Shown: one piece after another, positions 46,271 to 58,094 of the stretch
How positions within the stretch are numbered: position 1 is the stretch's first letter
How the letters are laid out: each line of letters opens with the position of its first letter
Assembly: GCA_006538405.1 (NCBI GenBank)
Contig: BJKQ01000011.1
Location: forward strand, 328,001 to 392,000
Source: Hansfordia pulvinata
Lineage: Eukaryota > Ascomycota > Sordariomycetes > Xylariales
Reading direction: 5' to 3'
Length of the DNA stretch: 64,000 bases
Notes under the pieces: generated by a model
What the model was told of the DNA's origin: nothing
The model's input: only the letters and a program-made list of their open reading frames with translations
Databases searched by the model: none
Position numbers and translations under genes: made by a program

Positions 46271-48411
46271 GGCCAGCGGCTCCTTCTCCAGGCTGTCGGT
46301 TGTCCAATCCACCCTGCCTTACTCTCAGCGAAGCCACAACCATGAATTATCAGTGGAAGATAGAAGCCGTATGTAGCTGGAATGCGCAGGCAGAGCTGGG
46401 AGGCAGCGACTACTTAATCAACTGGGGGATCCCGCAAGAACTCTTTGCGACGTGCCCTGAGACTAGCTCAAGTACGGCATGGCTTATCATGGGAGTTTAA
46501 TAAGTGCGAGCACTCGTAACGAGAAAGGGTAGACTGGTCTCTCAACTGGGGCCCCATGAGCCAGCCCTTTGGACGCGATCATCCCTCGAGGAGCTACGAG
46601 TACAGGGTGGAGTGGCGACTGAACATGGCTGTCGACGTAATGTGGACATTTCAAGCCGAGAAGAGGAGATTTCTCTGAGTAACTTGACGCCAGATAACGC
46701 CAGGCGGAGGGGTCCTCGGTCCTGTAAAGCCAGGTGCCGTTGTACGATACGCAGGTTTGGGTTAGTCTGCTCCAGGCTCGCGAATCAAGGCACAGGATCG
46801 CTTGCAGCGAGAGCCCAATGTCGTAGCCGCCGAACATCCTGGTAGCCACTCTGTTCATTAGATGGCATGCGAGGACTTTTTTTCCATGTCCCTCCTTCGG
46901 TGATCCCCTCCTTGTTGCTAGTGTGGCTGTCGGAGATTTGGCAAGCTAACAAGGCACAGAGCGAGCAGACACAGATTATTCGATAGTTCTGGGTTGGGGT
47001 ATGTTGAGCCCCGTATTAATCAGGCGACGCCTCGCTGTTGGCGCCGCTTTGGGAGCGTGGGTGAAGACCTCCCTTGCTGGGGAGCAGGTGATGTGCCGAT
47101 GGTCAAATGACGGAGGGCCCGTGCTCTTTCAGCTTCGTCTCGTCGTGTATCTACAAGACCGTCCTCGTGCGGCGTGAAGGGAACCCCGGTCTCGATACTC
47201 GGCGGCACGGATCCAGGCAACGGTGATGCTGGGCACGTTGAGGCCCGAAGGAGGACGCGTCCGGCATTGGCGAAAGTGTGGATAATCCGTCTGGGCAGAG
47301 CGATTTGGCCGAGGGGCTACGGATAGTGGACGGGTTGATCTAGGCCAAGGCGGGCCAAGATGCGTATGAAAACTCGCAACTATGATATGTGCGCTGATTG
47401 TTCTGGACGAATGCAAGAGATGAGGTGGTGGGCTGGACAGGCTGGACAGGCAGCGACTAGGCCAGGAAAGGGGCATCGCGGCCGGTTAGAACCAACAGAC
47501 ACGGGGCGACGGCCAGTCAGATGGCGGCGGGCGGCAGAGCTATCGCAGGCAGTGGAGATGACGGTTGAGACGGGCGTGACGGGCACGACGGGGAATAGAC
47601 TCACGTGGGGGCGCTGAGCGACTGGTGGGGCTCGGGAGCAGATCGGATCCATCTCGAACTGCCTTGCGGATCTGGGACAAGTGGGCGGGCACAGAAGGGA
47701 GGGGGCGCGGAAAAGAAAGCATTTGAAGAAGGGAGAAAGGAAGACCAAGAAGACACCTGGAACATTGGAACACGGCAGACGAGGCGATTCTTCGTAGAAC
47801 CTCGGTGGAAGGTGCATGGAAGAAGCAAAGCGGAACAGCGGAACACGGCAACAAGGGCTCGTGGAAGCATCGCGCCTGCCGTCTTTCCACCTTGAACGGA
47901 TGCAGCACATCCCAGCCCTCAAACAAAACCGCCTCACGACTTGAAATGCTGACCGAAGCGGCTCATTAGGTACATGTACCTGAAATTCACGCAACATGGA
48001 CACTGGGTACTTACCTACTTGCAGGGATGACCACGTGCAACGTCAAAGGGCCCATCAGGCAGGTTCATGTGGCCGCGTACGAGTACTCTCACTCGACGAC
48101 GACACGAGAAAATGACTGCGATTCGATTACTCGTAGGTATGGACAGCCTCCGATCCATGTGTCCCGTCCAAACGCACGACCACTCGTAGGTAGGTACGTA
48201 CCCACCGTGCTGGCCCCCGCCGTGCCCACCTTGGGCAGGCACCGTTGGATGTACTCGTACGAATACAGGCGGGAGGTACCACGCGGACTCTGCTCATGCG
48301 CGTAGGCACTCGTACCGCTTACTCGTAACTTTCTAAAGTAAACAAATCCCACCATCGTCATCCTCTCAAACGCGACCCTCGGCCCTCCGACATAGCACTA
48401 CCACCGCATCC
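46271..48411. other. Divergent intergenic region, methyltransferase and SPC19
   Basis: 2.1 kb without a supported gene, containing the promoters of both flanking genes. TACGAGTA/TACTCGTA-type motifs occur near 46596, 48079, 48128, 48250 and 48322, concentrated on the SPC19 side together with TAGGTAGGTACGTACC near 48189. Confidence 0.55.
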
Positions 48412-49114
48412 ATGGCCGCCTCGTCCCTGTCAGCAAGCCGCTCCGGCGCAACATACTCTGATTGTGTGGGCGCCCTGCGCAACTCGCTTTCTTTCCTCGA
48501 GTCCTCCGTTTCGACTCTCGACGCTGGCGTACAGGACTTCCCCCGCCTAGTCGGCGTTCTTAAGACAGTTCGCGTGAGTGGCCGGACCCCTCTCAGCATG
48601 TGCCCTGCTCGACCACATAATAGCCCAAGCCGGCTTTGTCATGGGACGGATATCTGACAACACGCTTCCTTCTCTTCAGCACTACGAGCTCATCCCCCAG
48701 CCCACCCTCGCTGCCGCCGAGGCCTCGCTGCAGAACGAGATCGGCCCCGCCATCTCGACTCTGCTCGACCGCGCTGACGCCCACATCGCCCGCGCCGACC
48801 GACGCATCGACGCCCTTAAAGCTCGCTCCGAGCTGCAACAGGGACGCCTGGCTGGTCGCCACATTGCCGCCGATGAGCTCGGACACGGCCGGCCCTTGTC
48901 GCGCGGCAATAGCAGCAACAACCGTCGTTTCGGCAAGAGCCCCTCCTCAGCTGCGGCTTCGGCTGGCAGCAAACGCCTCAATGACGACGCCCAACTACGC
49001 GCACGCGTGATTCGCCAGCGTCGCGACGCCCTCCAGTACAGCGTCGAACGCCTAGAGCTCGAGGTCCAGCAGAAGGAACGCGAGCTCCGCAAGCGCCTAG
49101 ACTCGGCCTCCTGA
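48412..49114 (+). CDS. SPC19: DASH/Dam1 complex subunit Spc19
   Basis: Spc19 is part of the DASH ring that links kinetochores to microtubule plus ends in mitosis. Exons 48412-48573 and 48680-49114, split by a 106-nt phase-0 intron, give 198 residues, normal for the fungal family. The N-terminal half has the family pattern CVGALRNSLSFLESSVSTLD, then DFPRLVGVLKTVR and HYELIPQPTLAAAE. A helical segment follows (ISTLLDRADAHIARADRRID and LKARSELQQGRL), then a Ser/Asn-rich spacer and a basic coiled-coil tail (LQYSVERLELEVQQKEREL). The start is an ATG in a good context (TCCATGGCC). Identification rests on the whole pattern. Confidence 0.88.
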
Positions 49115-50405
49115 TGCATCAGCATACCGGCCGTTGCTTTTGCAATGCTCCTTGTCAAACGAAGATCCATTCCAAAGCCTCTCTACTAGATGAGGCGGTG
49201 CCCCGGTCTGAATAAGCTGGTCGTCATGGTCCAGTCTGGAAAACCCTCGCGACGTCAAGTTGGGTGAGATAGGTCCCGCTCCAATCTTGGTATCCGGTGC
49301 TGGCATTGGTTACCGGTGACATGCCGGCGTGCTCGCATCATGTGCCCAGGCCTGGCGGCTTCGGCTACTCACACAGCACAGGCCAGGCGCAGCGGCCAAG
49401 TTCAACAGCCCTTCCAGGGCCACGCGGGGTTATCGGTAGCTCTCGAAGCCCAGGCTCCACAGGTGCTCCGCCTTAGTCGCCCGCAGACAACTCGCGAATG
49501 ATCCTCGTGCGGCGTCGACGCTGTTGCCGTAAAGTTTGAGTACACCATTCGGTATACCAGCAGGCCTGGGTCGCGTTCAGTGCCTTGCTACCAGAGCATC
49601 GCCACAAGACTGAGCGAGAGAGCCGACCCCATTGAGGAGGGGCTGAGATACTGGCTCCCGAAGAACACCATGGGCCCAGATCTAGCTGTCTACTGCCATG
49701 AGCTGAGTTTGCCTCACCTCGGATCCAGGGTCTGTTGTCAGACCCGCTGGTCAAACACATCAGCCTTGCGCCTTCAAGTGCAGAAAGTCTCTGCGGTATC
49801 TGATGCAGCCATCCTGTCGCGTACGTACACTAGATCTCGGAGCATGCGTGTGCGCGCATTCATCAAGCCAGGAAAGCAACAGCAAGAGGGCCAAATCGCC
49901 CACTTTGACGGTTGTCCCGCCGATCAACCTTCGCTTGGTTTGCCAGGCATGAATGAGAACAGTAGGGGAGAATCTATCAAGATAGATAGCTTGCGCTTCA
50001 CGCATAGGTGCTAGTTTGGGAGAAAGTTCATCGTAGTCGTATACCAAGTTTACTCAAAGTAATACCCCTCGCTAGTATGCCACCTCTTGTGTCGAAGGCC
50101 TCTTTTCAGTTTCGTCCGTAGTCATACAAGCATGCTGGGATGATCCCCGCGTGCCAGGCGTAGCTGGCTGCGAGGAAATCGCGTCTTACTGCCCTCCGCT
50201 TTGCGGGCCACGGGGCATCAAGTATCATGGGCAGTGCGCCCTGCCACTCGGGCAGTCTCCAGTGGGATGCAACGATTCCGGCTCTTCTTGTCCGGCCAAG
50301 ATACGCTGGACGGGCGCGTCGGTGCTCCACAGCTACAGAATATACATGTACATATGAATGTTTCTCCCCTCCTGCCACTCTGACCATCTTCCTGGAGCAG
50401 GCACC
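49115..50405. other. Convergent intergenic region, no gene seen
   Basis: 1.3 kb between convergent SPC19 and the Asterix-like gene. No supported reading frame and no TACGAGTA-type palindromes are present. Confidence 0.6.
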
Positions 50406-50987
50406 CTACGCGGCGACAGGCGGGGGCGCGGCGTCGGTGCCGGTGGCGGCGCGGCCGGGCGGGGGAGGCATGAACATGGGCATGTAAGTGACGGCGAGAG
50501 ACATGACTGTTTTCGGTTTCCGCGTCAGCAAGTGAAGAGAGAGAGAGAGAGAGAACAGGAAAGGGAGGGAGGGGGAGAAAGGGAGATTCGACGCTTTGAC
50601 GTACTCGACATGCCGATGGTGAAGTAGCCAGGGGTGGTGGCGTTGCGGCTGGCCTCCTCGCTCTCGCCCATCCAGGACTGGACGCTGACGACGACGGACA
50701 GCCAGCCCAGGTACTTGTTGCGGGTGAAGATGGCGGCCATGGGCAGCGTGGAGGACAGGGTGGAGGACAGCTCGGCGGGCGAGGCCTCGTCGCCGCCCTT
50801 GGCGGGCTCCTGGTACGGCACGACTGTGTGGTGAGGGCGGGATTAGCGCTCTATTCTCGGGAACAGCCACGACAGTATGGTTGCTTTCTTGCTCTGAGAG
50901 AGGGAGAGAGATTTGGGCGGCAACTCGGCGGGGGTAGAGGGAACGTACCCAGGTCGTTGCGGCGGAGGTCCTTCCTCGGGGCAGACA
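50406..50987 (-). CDS. PAT complex subunit Asterix (UPF0139 family)
   Basis: Asterix is a small ER membrane protein that, in the PAT complex, helps insert multipass membrane proteins; in fungi its role is inferred from that homology. Three exons (50948-50987, 50605-50823, 50406-50506) give 119 residues. The protein starts MSAPRKDLRRNDL, followed by VPYQEP, an acidic/Ser segment, then LSSTLPMAAIFTRNKYLGWLSVVVSVQSW as first membrane region, GESEEASRNATTPGYFTIGMS, and MSLAVTYMPMFMPPP as the second. The tail is Pro/Ala-rich. Introns are 124 and 98 nt; the second carries a long CT repeat on the coding strand (GA repeat on the plus strand near 50535-50553). Length and motif order fit the family. 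Confidence 0.8.
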   Translation of the reverse strand, partial: CLPRGRTSAATTWVRSLYPRRVAAQISLPLSEQESNHTVVAVPENRALIPPSPHSRAVPGARQGRRRGLARRAVLHPVLHAAHGRHLHPQQVPGLAVRRRQRPVLDGRERGGQPQRHHPWLLHHRHVEYVKASNLPFSPSLPFLFSLSLSLHLLTRKPKTVMSLAVTYMPMFMPPPPGRAATGTDAAPPPVAA

Positions 50988-53900
50988 TGGTGATGGGGGT
51001 GGTCGGGGGCAGAGATGCACGCGCGCGCGTATGTATGTTTGTGCGTGCTGGCGATAGTCTTCGGGCTCGAGAGGCGGGTTCGGGAAGGTGCGATTGTCAG
51101 AGGCGGTGCAATGGGGTTCAATTCGATGCGACGCGACGCGCTGGCGATGACAAAGGCCTCACGATGGACAGGACGGGGTGAGCTGAACGCCGCAGAGCCT
51201 CGCCGCGTTGCTGGGCGGCACCTTCCACGGGTACGAGTACCCCCATGTGCCAGGGTCCTATGTCCCGCTAAGCTATTTCCAGACTCCGATTGTTCGACGG
51301 AGACGGGCCGGACGCACCGTTGTAAACTGTGAAGCCATCCGAATTATGCAGTATCTCACGGAGTATCTGCGGCTTTGGCATCGTCGTTTCTAAGAGCCGG
51401 GATTATCGCGACACATGATGGACCAACGACTACGCACCTTCACTTTCATTGCACTTTCCGGGAAGCCATATAAGATGCGCTTCAGTCATCAAGTTCATTG
51501 CAGCAGCTTGATAGCTCAAGGCAGGGAAGCAATATTCTCAGATACCTAGCAGTTGGAAGAACCACGCCAAGAGCCGCCGCTAGGTTCGTGAGGTTGGCAG
51601 AGACGCCGCAAGCTGGCGCCGAGTGTGTTCTATCACCGGGAAATTGAAATGAAGGACCAGAGCTTCCTTTCTGGAGTAAGAGTTTCATCCCATCAAGCAC
51701 TGGAGGAACTCCTTGGATGGTACATCAGTCGTGTTGCAACCAGAAGCCCTCGCAGCGGCCAGACCGTCGCCCCCTCGCAGCGTAGGCCATTCCAGAACGC
51801 CTCGCCACGGCCGCCAGGCTCCGGGCCCAGATCCAGACCACCGAACTCCTCGTTCGTCCTCTCCCGGACTCTTCGGCCTACGTGAGATCCAGCCAGCCCC
51901 TGGTTCTTCATATGGATCATTCCCACCCCCAAAGCTCCCCCGCTGGTAATACACATCTGGGGAACCTACCTGTTTGCCCTCGAGGCCTCACTCTAACAGA
52001 TCCCGCCCCCATCTTGGCTTCTAGTCAGCTGCCCACTCCAGACGCCCGCTGTGGCAATCCGCCGCACCCGGCCTACCAGACTACCTTACTTAGGTAGTAG
52101 GTACCTACCTATTTGAGCGTGCGCTTCCAGCACATAATTGGGCTACCGCGGCTACTGCCTCTCGTCGGGCGGATAAATACTTCCGTTTCCCTCTTGCGGT
52201 TGCTTCGCCATGGGAGGAACCTCCGCGGTGAGCAGCGAGCTCGGTTGAAGATGCCTGGTGTCAAGCGTCGTCCGCGGAGACACCCATGATCCGGGCTCTC
52301 GCATCTCTGACTGGTCACAGAGCTCCGGCTAACGAACAACAGCCGGTGCGTCGTACAGCCATGGAATATAGACGACACTCGTTGCTTTTTGTCGCTCACG
52401 TGGGCGGTTACGGAGCCTGCAAGTTGGTTCACCAAGCTCGTATTGTACCATGAACGTCGCAGGCTTTCCAACTTACGTCTCAAACAGACACTGTAATACA
52501 AGGGACGAAGCAAGCTAGTATATCGGATTTCCCCCTCCAGTAAGCCCCATAAACAGGTACGGGGGAGGCGTAACTGCTCGGCGCGGCTATGATTGAATCC
52601 GATCTCTGCCCGTGAGCTGGCTGAGGACAATGTTATACCCGCTATGTGCCCCCGTTCCTTCTTTGCCCAGTGCTACTGCTACTAGGCCCCAGAGGCAGAC
52701 GGAGATAAGATGGCGGCCGGGCTCAATCGACCCCGGCACAGCGACCACGGCTTGATCTCGCCCTCTAAACAGAGACGGTCTACCAACTCCGATTTCGTGT
52801 CTTCCCCGCCTTGCGCCGGACCAACCGGGAAAGAGATTGCTAAGCAGCCAGAGAGGCGGTCAGGAAGTTGGACAATAAGCTCCCCCAGGACATCTGACAC
52901 TTCTGTCGTCTGTCCTGGCTTGATATCCAACTGATCTCCTCGAGCAGCAAGCAATGTTCTGCGTGAAGAGCCCCCCCTTCGGTTTTGGACGCCGACGTAT
53001 GTGCTAGTTTGAGGTTAATCAAGATACTCCATCATGTTAGCTTCAATCTCAGATACACCAGTATCATCAGTCGTAAGCTCTCCGACCCGAAAAAAACACC
53101 GGACAGAGAGAGCCACGTGGACCCTACCCATCGGCCGTGAGCTTTGAGCAGTGACTGACTGTTCAAGTAGCCTGCAACGAGTTTGCCAGGGTAAAGGTTG
53201 GCGTAGTTGAATTGGTCAACCGATACCTGCGAATACTCTATTCAGAAGGGGTTTCACTCGCTTGGTCGCAGCACCAGTATCTAGCACCTCGGCTTATCCA
53301 GCGAGGCGCTGCGCCGTGGAAAAAGAAGGGTGACCCGTTCCTACCTCTACGCTCCCTAGACTACTACCTACCAAACCTCCCCGAAGGCTGTGTTCGAGAC
53401 ACACGTAAGTAAGTAAGAAGATGCGAGCCGGATGGTTGCCCCAACCGACCATGTGTCCCCAGCCGATGGCCAACCCTTCCCAGACAAACGCCGCCCGAGG
53501 GGGGTCATCCGGCCACTCGCCGCGCGCTTAGGGGCTACAGGTTCTGCTTATGGCCCAGAGCCTGCCAAGTAGCCAAGGGCCACCCGCTCAGGGGACCCCG
53601 CGCCACGGCACCTCGATGCGGACGCAGGTCAGGCAGTTGCATAGGTAGAGAGCCGAAAGTCAGGTATGTTTCCGCCCCGTAGGGGACTGGCAGCGGATGA
53701 GTTGGTTGTCTTTAGGTCCGCGAAGCCTCCCCTGCCGTGTCTGCGCAGCGCAATGGTGGCGAGGCCGTGGTGTTTGTCCGCCCGAGCCACCGGGCCTACC
53801 AAACAGCGAGTCGTGGATTGCTCTGATAGGCGCGCGAGCGGGAAAAAAAGGGGGGTGGGGGGATGTTGTTCTCCAGAAGACAGTACTCGTAGGAGGATGA

Positions 53901-56900
53901 GGCCCAGGGCACCGACGGACAAGGTCGCGGATGACGATCCCGCTGTCCCGACCCCGAACCCCTCGCCTCGTTAGCGGCACATCCTGGTAGACGCCTGCTC
54001 ATCGCCAATCCTCGACATTGATCACGGATGGACGGACCACAATGGCCTCGGGTTGCCGCCGGCAGAAGTATCCCAAAGTGCGAGTTTTCGCGCGGTCCAC
54101 ACCGCCAGAACCGCCCGTCCGCGGCCCGCTGGCCGAGAGACTGCGCACGCGCGGGGCCTGGTCGCCGGGAGTACGGATAAGCTACGATACATGCAATGTG
54201 AGTCTATCTTCGCGACTAGAGTCTCGGCTTCCACGTGTGGCGTATCAGCACCTGTGCGAAATTGTGCCCGTGTGCGGGTACGAGCACTCGCGATACGAGC
54301 CAACAAGAGCCATCGCCAACGGCAATTCCGGGGAAATATGGAGTACGGATATGGAGCCTGTGGGATGAAATCAGTCAGCATACTTCCGGCTGGAGGATAA
54401 CAATAATAACAATAATAATAAAAGGTACTCGTCACAATCAAGTGGCTCGACTTGCCCAGTCTTCGATGCTTCTTATTAGCCGAGAAGTGGCGGACCACCC
54501 TGGAACGGACCCCACGATGCGTGCAGCTGCCCACGCTTGCGAGGCCGTGGGATCGTTACGCAATCGTGCTGTTCCACACCATGAGACTGTCTGCCGCCCC
54601 AAGTCCCTCCCCCCTGGGCGACGAGGGCAGTGGCGTTGCCCCCTCTCCGGGCTCTACAGAGTCTGTTGCTCGGAGAAGCGGCCGAGCCCGAGAGCGCGCC
54701 CCGGGCCCGCACGGTCCAGTCCAGTCCTGTCCAGGGCGCGGGTTCTCCAGCGGGCCTGTGGTGTTGTCCTCGGAGGGTGGCCCATGGACGGGAGGGCGAG
54801 AAGAGACCCATCCCTCCGAGTTGGACTCGTACCACGTCGCCTCTGCTCTCCCTAACGAGGCACGGGCAGCCGAAGTCATCCGTCGTGGACGTCGCTAACG
54901 GGCCCGCGGCATGCTTCACTTGGCGGCGTCCGCATTACTCGTTCTGGCGTCCCAGTGTCGCGTCGCCCCGACGCAGATGGCACGGCGGAGAGTCAAGAGC
55001 CGCGGTCGGTGGGTGCATGTCTCACTGCGGCGCCCGTCCGCCTCTGCCTTGTCTCTTGGCCGACTTCCGAGGCGGCGGGCTACCTTTGGCACTAATAAAC
55101 GCCTGAACGTAAGGATACTGGTGATTTCTTCCCCCCACGACGAGTCTGGCAACCAGCCTGTCCGAGAGGTACCTTGGATAGGTAGGTAAGTAGGTATCTA
55201 CACACTACATTAGGTACCTAAGGGAACCTAGAATGCATCTACAGTACCTTTGAAACGCGCAATGGATCCGTGGATTTATCCAAACACGACATCTTTATTA
55301 GGTATTTCTTAGAGCACGCAGCGAAACATCTTCTCGACGAGTGGTGTCAGAGGTATGTTAATACCTCATGGCCAACGACAGACAGGCCCGCGCGCAGCCT
55401 CCATGCCCAGCCCACCGAGGCGCGCCACCCTGTTGTCGCGAGTTATTAATCTCGCACGCACGCGAGCGCTGGCGTTTCTGCAACCCACGAATGCTCGCCC
55501 GCGCAATTACCAGGTTATTGACAGCTCTCACCAACTCGTGGAAGCCCAGTACGAGTACTCGTAGTGGGCCGGACCAGCGACAATGGTTCATTTCTAGCCG
55601 TCAGCACCGGTATCCTACTCGTAGCCTGTGGTCGCGCGCCACGAGTCGACCAACAGCCATGGTCTGGTCATGGTCGCTCTGGTGTGACGATGAAGCTTCC
55701 TGCGTCGTTATGATTGACAAGCTTCTTCTGATTTGACAATGCTCGATCATCAGCAGAGCGTCCATGGTCAGGCGGGGAACCGGGCGAGGGCAGGGCAGGG
55801 GGGTGGAGGTAGGATGTGAGGGGCCGCGGCCATCAGTTGCTCGTTGCTCGCGACTGTCCGGGCCACATTCCCCATCCACTCCTCGGCGCCGACGGGGAGC
55901 TACTCGTACAAATAGCAGGGACGGTCTTCTCTTGTTCCGAGTCGGGAGTACGAACACGGCTGGTGAGACTGATGAGACAAGCAGCGAGCGGCAGCTGGGG
56001 GGCTGGCGAGTCAAGCAAGAGAGACTGGCGATGAGTGTGACCTGACGAGGCGTATGAGTACGAGTAGGTACCCGGGCGTCTCGTCACCAGGAAGGTTCTC
56101 GTCGATTCACCAGCACTTTACTTTGTTGCTTGCTTGCTTGCTCGCCGCAACAGATAATCTCATCTTCCTATTCACCCGCCGAGGTCGTCTGCAATGCAAA
56201 GGACAACCTTTTGTGCCGCAAGGGACCCTGGGCTGTATTCGTACGTCGCAGGTCGCGCACTACGGCCCTCGGCTCGCTGGCTCATCTGCCCACAGCAGCT
56301 TGGAAAGCGTTCCTGCCGTGGCGGTTTGCGACCCGGAGTCTCGGCTCCAGCCAGACGGCCTGCGGGGGATTTCAAGGTTGCTGTCGACGTCGCTACCTTG
56401 CCAATGCAGCAATCAGTGCTCGGACCGAAGTAACAGAATTCGACGTGGCTCTGTCCCCGGAATGCAAACCGAAGAGATATGCCTTTACTGGCGCTTGCTG
56501 TCTGCGACCTACCATTTCGATGATGGAGTGCAGGAGGTGGCGGTACATGATGTCTCCGTAAGGTAAGCCGTACCTGGATACCTACTACGAGTAATGCGAG
56601 GGACACTTCAACGTGGTCCATGGACTCGCTTCATACCCGCCGCGCGCCCGAAGTTGCCGGTATCCTGTTCCGCGCGCCCGCTCGCCCCGACACACGCAAG
56701 CACGCACCGCCGCCACGCTATCAGGTACTGCGCACGCACCCACGCAGGCCGCAGCTGGAGGTGGACTCCTCGGGCTTAAGTACTTAAACTCGCACACGTA
56801 GTTGCACATGTGCCTGACCTGCCCGTCGTACCTTGCCTGCCCGCGCATCCAATGGCAGCTGCAGTTGCGCACGCAAGGCGGGCACATGTGCACCCAAGTA

Positions 56901-58090
56901 CCCAGAGCAGCATCGCGCCGGCTTCCACGTACTTACCTGGAAGTACACGCCGCGCCTGCCGCCCCAACCCTGAATAACCCCGTCGTCCGAGTACAGGCGC
57001 CGCCTTGCATGTACCTGCCCGATACTCCCGGCGCAAAGCAGCTGGGCAACCTCGAACTTTATCGAGCTTTGTCCACATGCAATCCCATGCCTCACTGATC
57101 AGGTCGGATTGGCACACCTTTAGGTTAGGTACGGAGTACGAGTACTCGTGCCTCCGGCTTCCTCGTCACCTCGTCTCCAGCAGCCCACTGATGAGTGGAG
57201 TGGTCCAGGTGGTCTCCCGATAGAGATGGGGACCCATCTGATGGTGCGTGCACAGGTCCACACGTCCAGTGGCTCAACCCCCAAGTCATCCGTGGAAGTC
57301 AGCCCACCACCACCGCGCCACCGCAGCCCCGGGCGCGGACTGGAAGCCGCCGCACCGTGCCGCAGCGGTCCGCACTGCGAGCCCTGGCCTCGGGTTACCA
57401 AAGCACCGGGCGTCGTTGTTTGGGCCATGTACAGACAAGATACTGGTGTAGCACCCTTGGTCAGGGAGACAGCGCGCGTACCTTGCCTGTATGGATAGAT
57501 AGGCCCCCAGCACTCAACGTGAATGCATTGGATGCAACGGACTGGAGTTGCAAGTACGGATACAGGCACCTCGGTCACTTGCATCAGACGCCCGCCCGTA
57601 CCTGCCTGCAAAGGACATGGATCCGTCTGGTAGTCGTCCCCATCCAACACTCGTACCTACGCCGTACATCGCATCACCATCGCATCGCATCTCGCCCGTG
57701 TCCCCTTGACCATTCCGGCACCTCCTACGCCCTTTCCCTCCACCACCACCAGCCGCCGCTCCCGCCGGCCACTCGTGCGCCATCACCTCACCCTCCCATC
57801 GCCGCCGCCGCCGCCACCACCGCCGCGCTCCCTCGAATTCAGGCTCCGAATTGCTGCGTCGTCGACTGTGTGCTCCTACCGCATCTCGCTCCGGGGCCTC
57901 CCCTCCAGACGAGCCTCTTCCACGCATGCTGCCGCCCGGCCTGCCCTCTGCGTCCGCCCACGTCCGATTCGAATTACTGCCATATCACAGCGCCGCGCTG
58001 CCTACGAGCCGCCTCGCTTCACAACCCCGCCCTCGCCTGCTTGTCTCTGCACTCTCTTGAAGACATGGCGCCATTGTCGAACCGCCCTAC
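50988..58090. other. 7.1-kb divergent intergenic region upstream of MED12
   Basis: No supported gene lies between the Asterix-like gene and MED12. Open frames of up to about 300 codons are overlapping, Pro/Arg-rich and lack domains. The interval is dense in TACGAGTA/TACTCGTA motifs (near 51233, 53883, 54424, 55550, 55617, 55903, 56057, 56585 and 57137) and TAGGTACCTA-like blocks (52085-52110 and 55168-55225). The MED12-proximal 500 bp contain a CATCGCATCGCATC element near 57676 and a C-rich pyrimidine stretch. Confidence 0.55.
55550..55563. repeat. Perfect 14-bp palindrome TACGAGTACTCGTA
   Basis: This is the clearest full copy of the palindrome whose half-sites are scattered through the long upstream regions. 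Near-full copies lie at 2734-2745 (12 bp core) and 57137-57150 (13 of 14). Confidence 0.85.
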
Positions 58091-58094
58091 ATGA
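58065..58094 (+). promoter_or_regulatory. Upstream ORF of nine codons overlapping the MED12 start
   Basis: An ATG at 58065 opens MAPLSNRPT and stops with TGA at 58092-58094. That stop overlaps the MED12 ATG (58091-58093) as ATGA. If the transcript starts upstream, MED12 translation would depend on leaky scanning or termination-reinitiation. Confidence 0.55.

Noticed and set aside
52109..52630. 173-codon minus-strand frame
   Set aside because: Ser/Arg-rich with no motif or neighbour support.
57195..58094. About 300-codon open frame upstream of MED12
   Set aside because: Pro/His/Arg-rich without a domain. Its last nine codons are kept as a uORF; the rest overlaps other open frames and lacks coding character.
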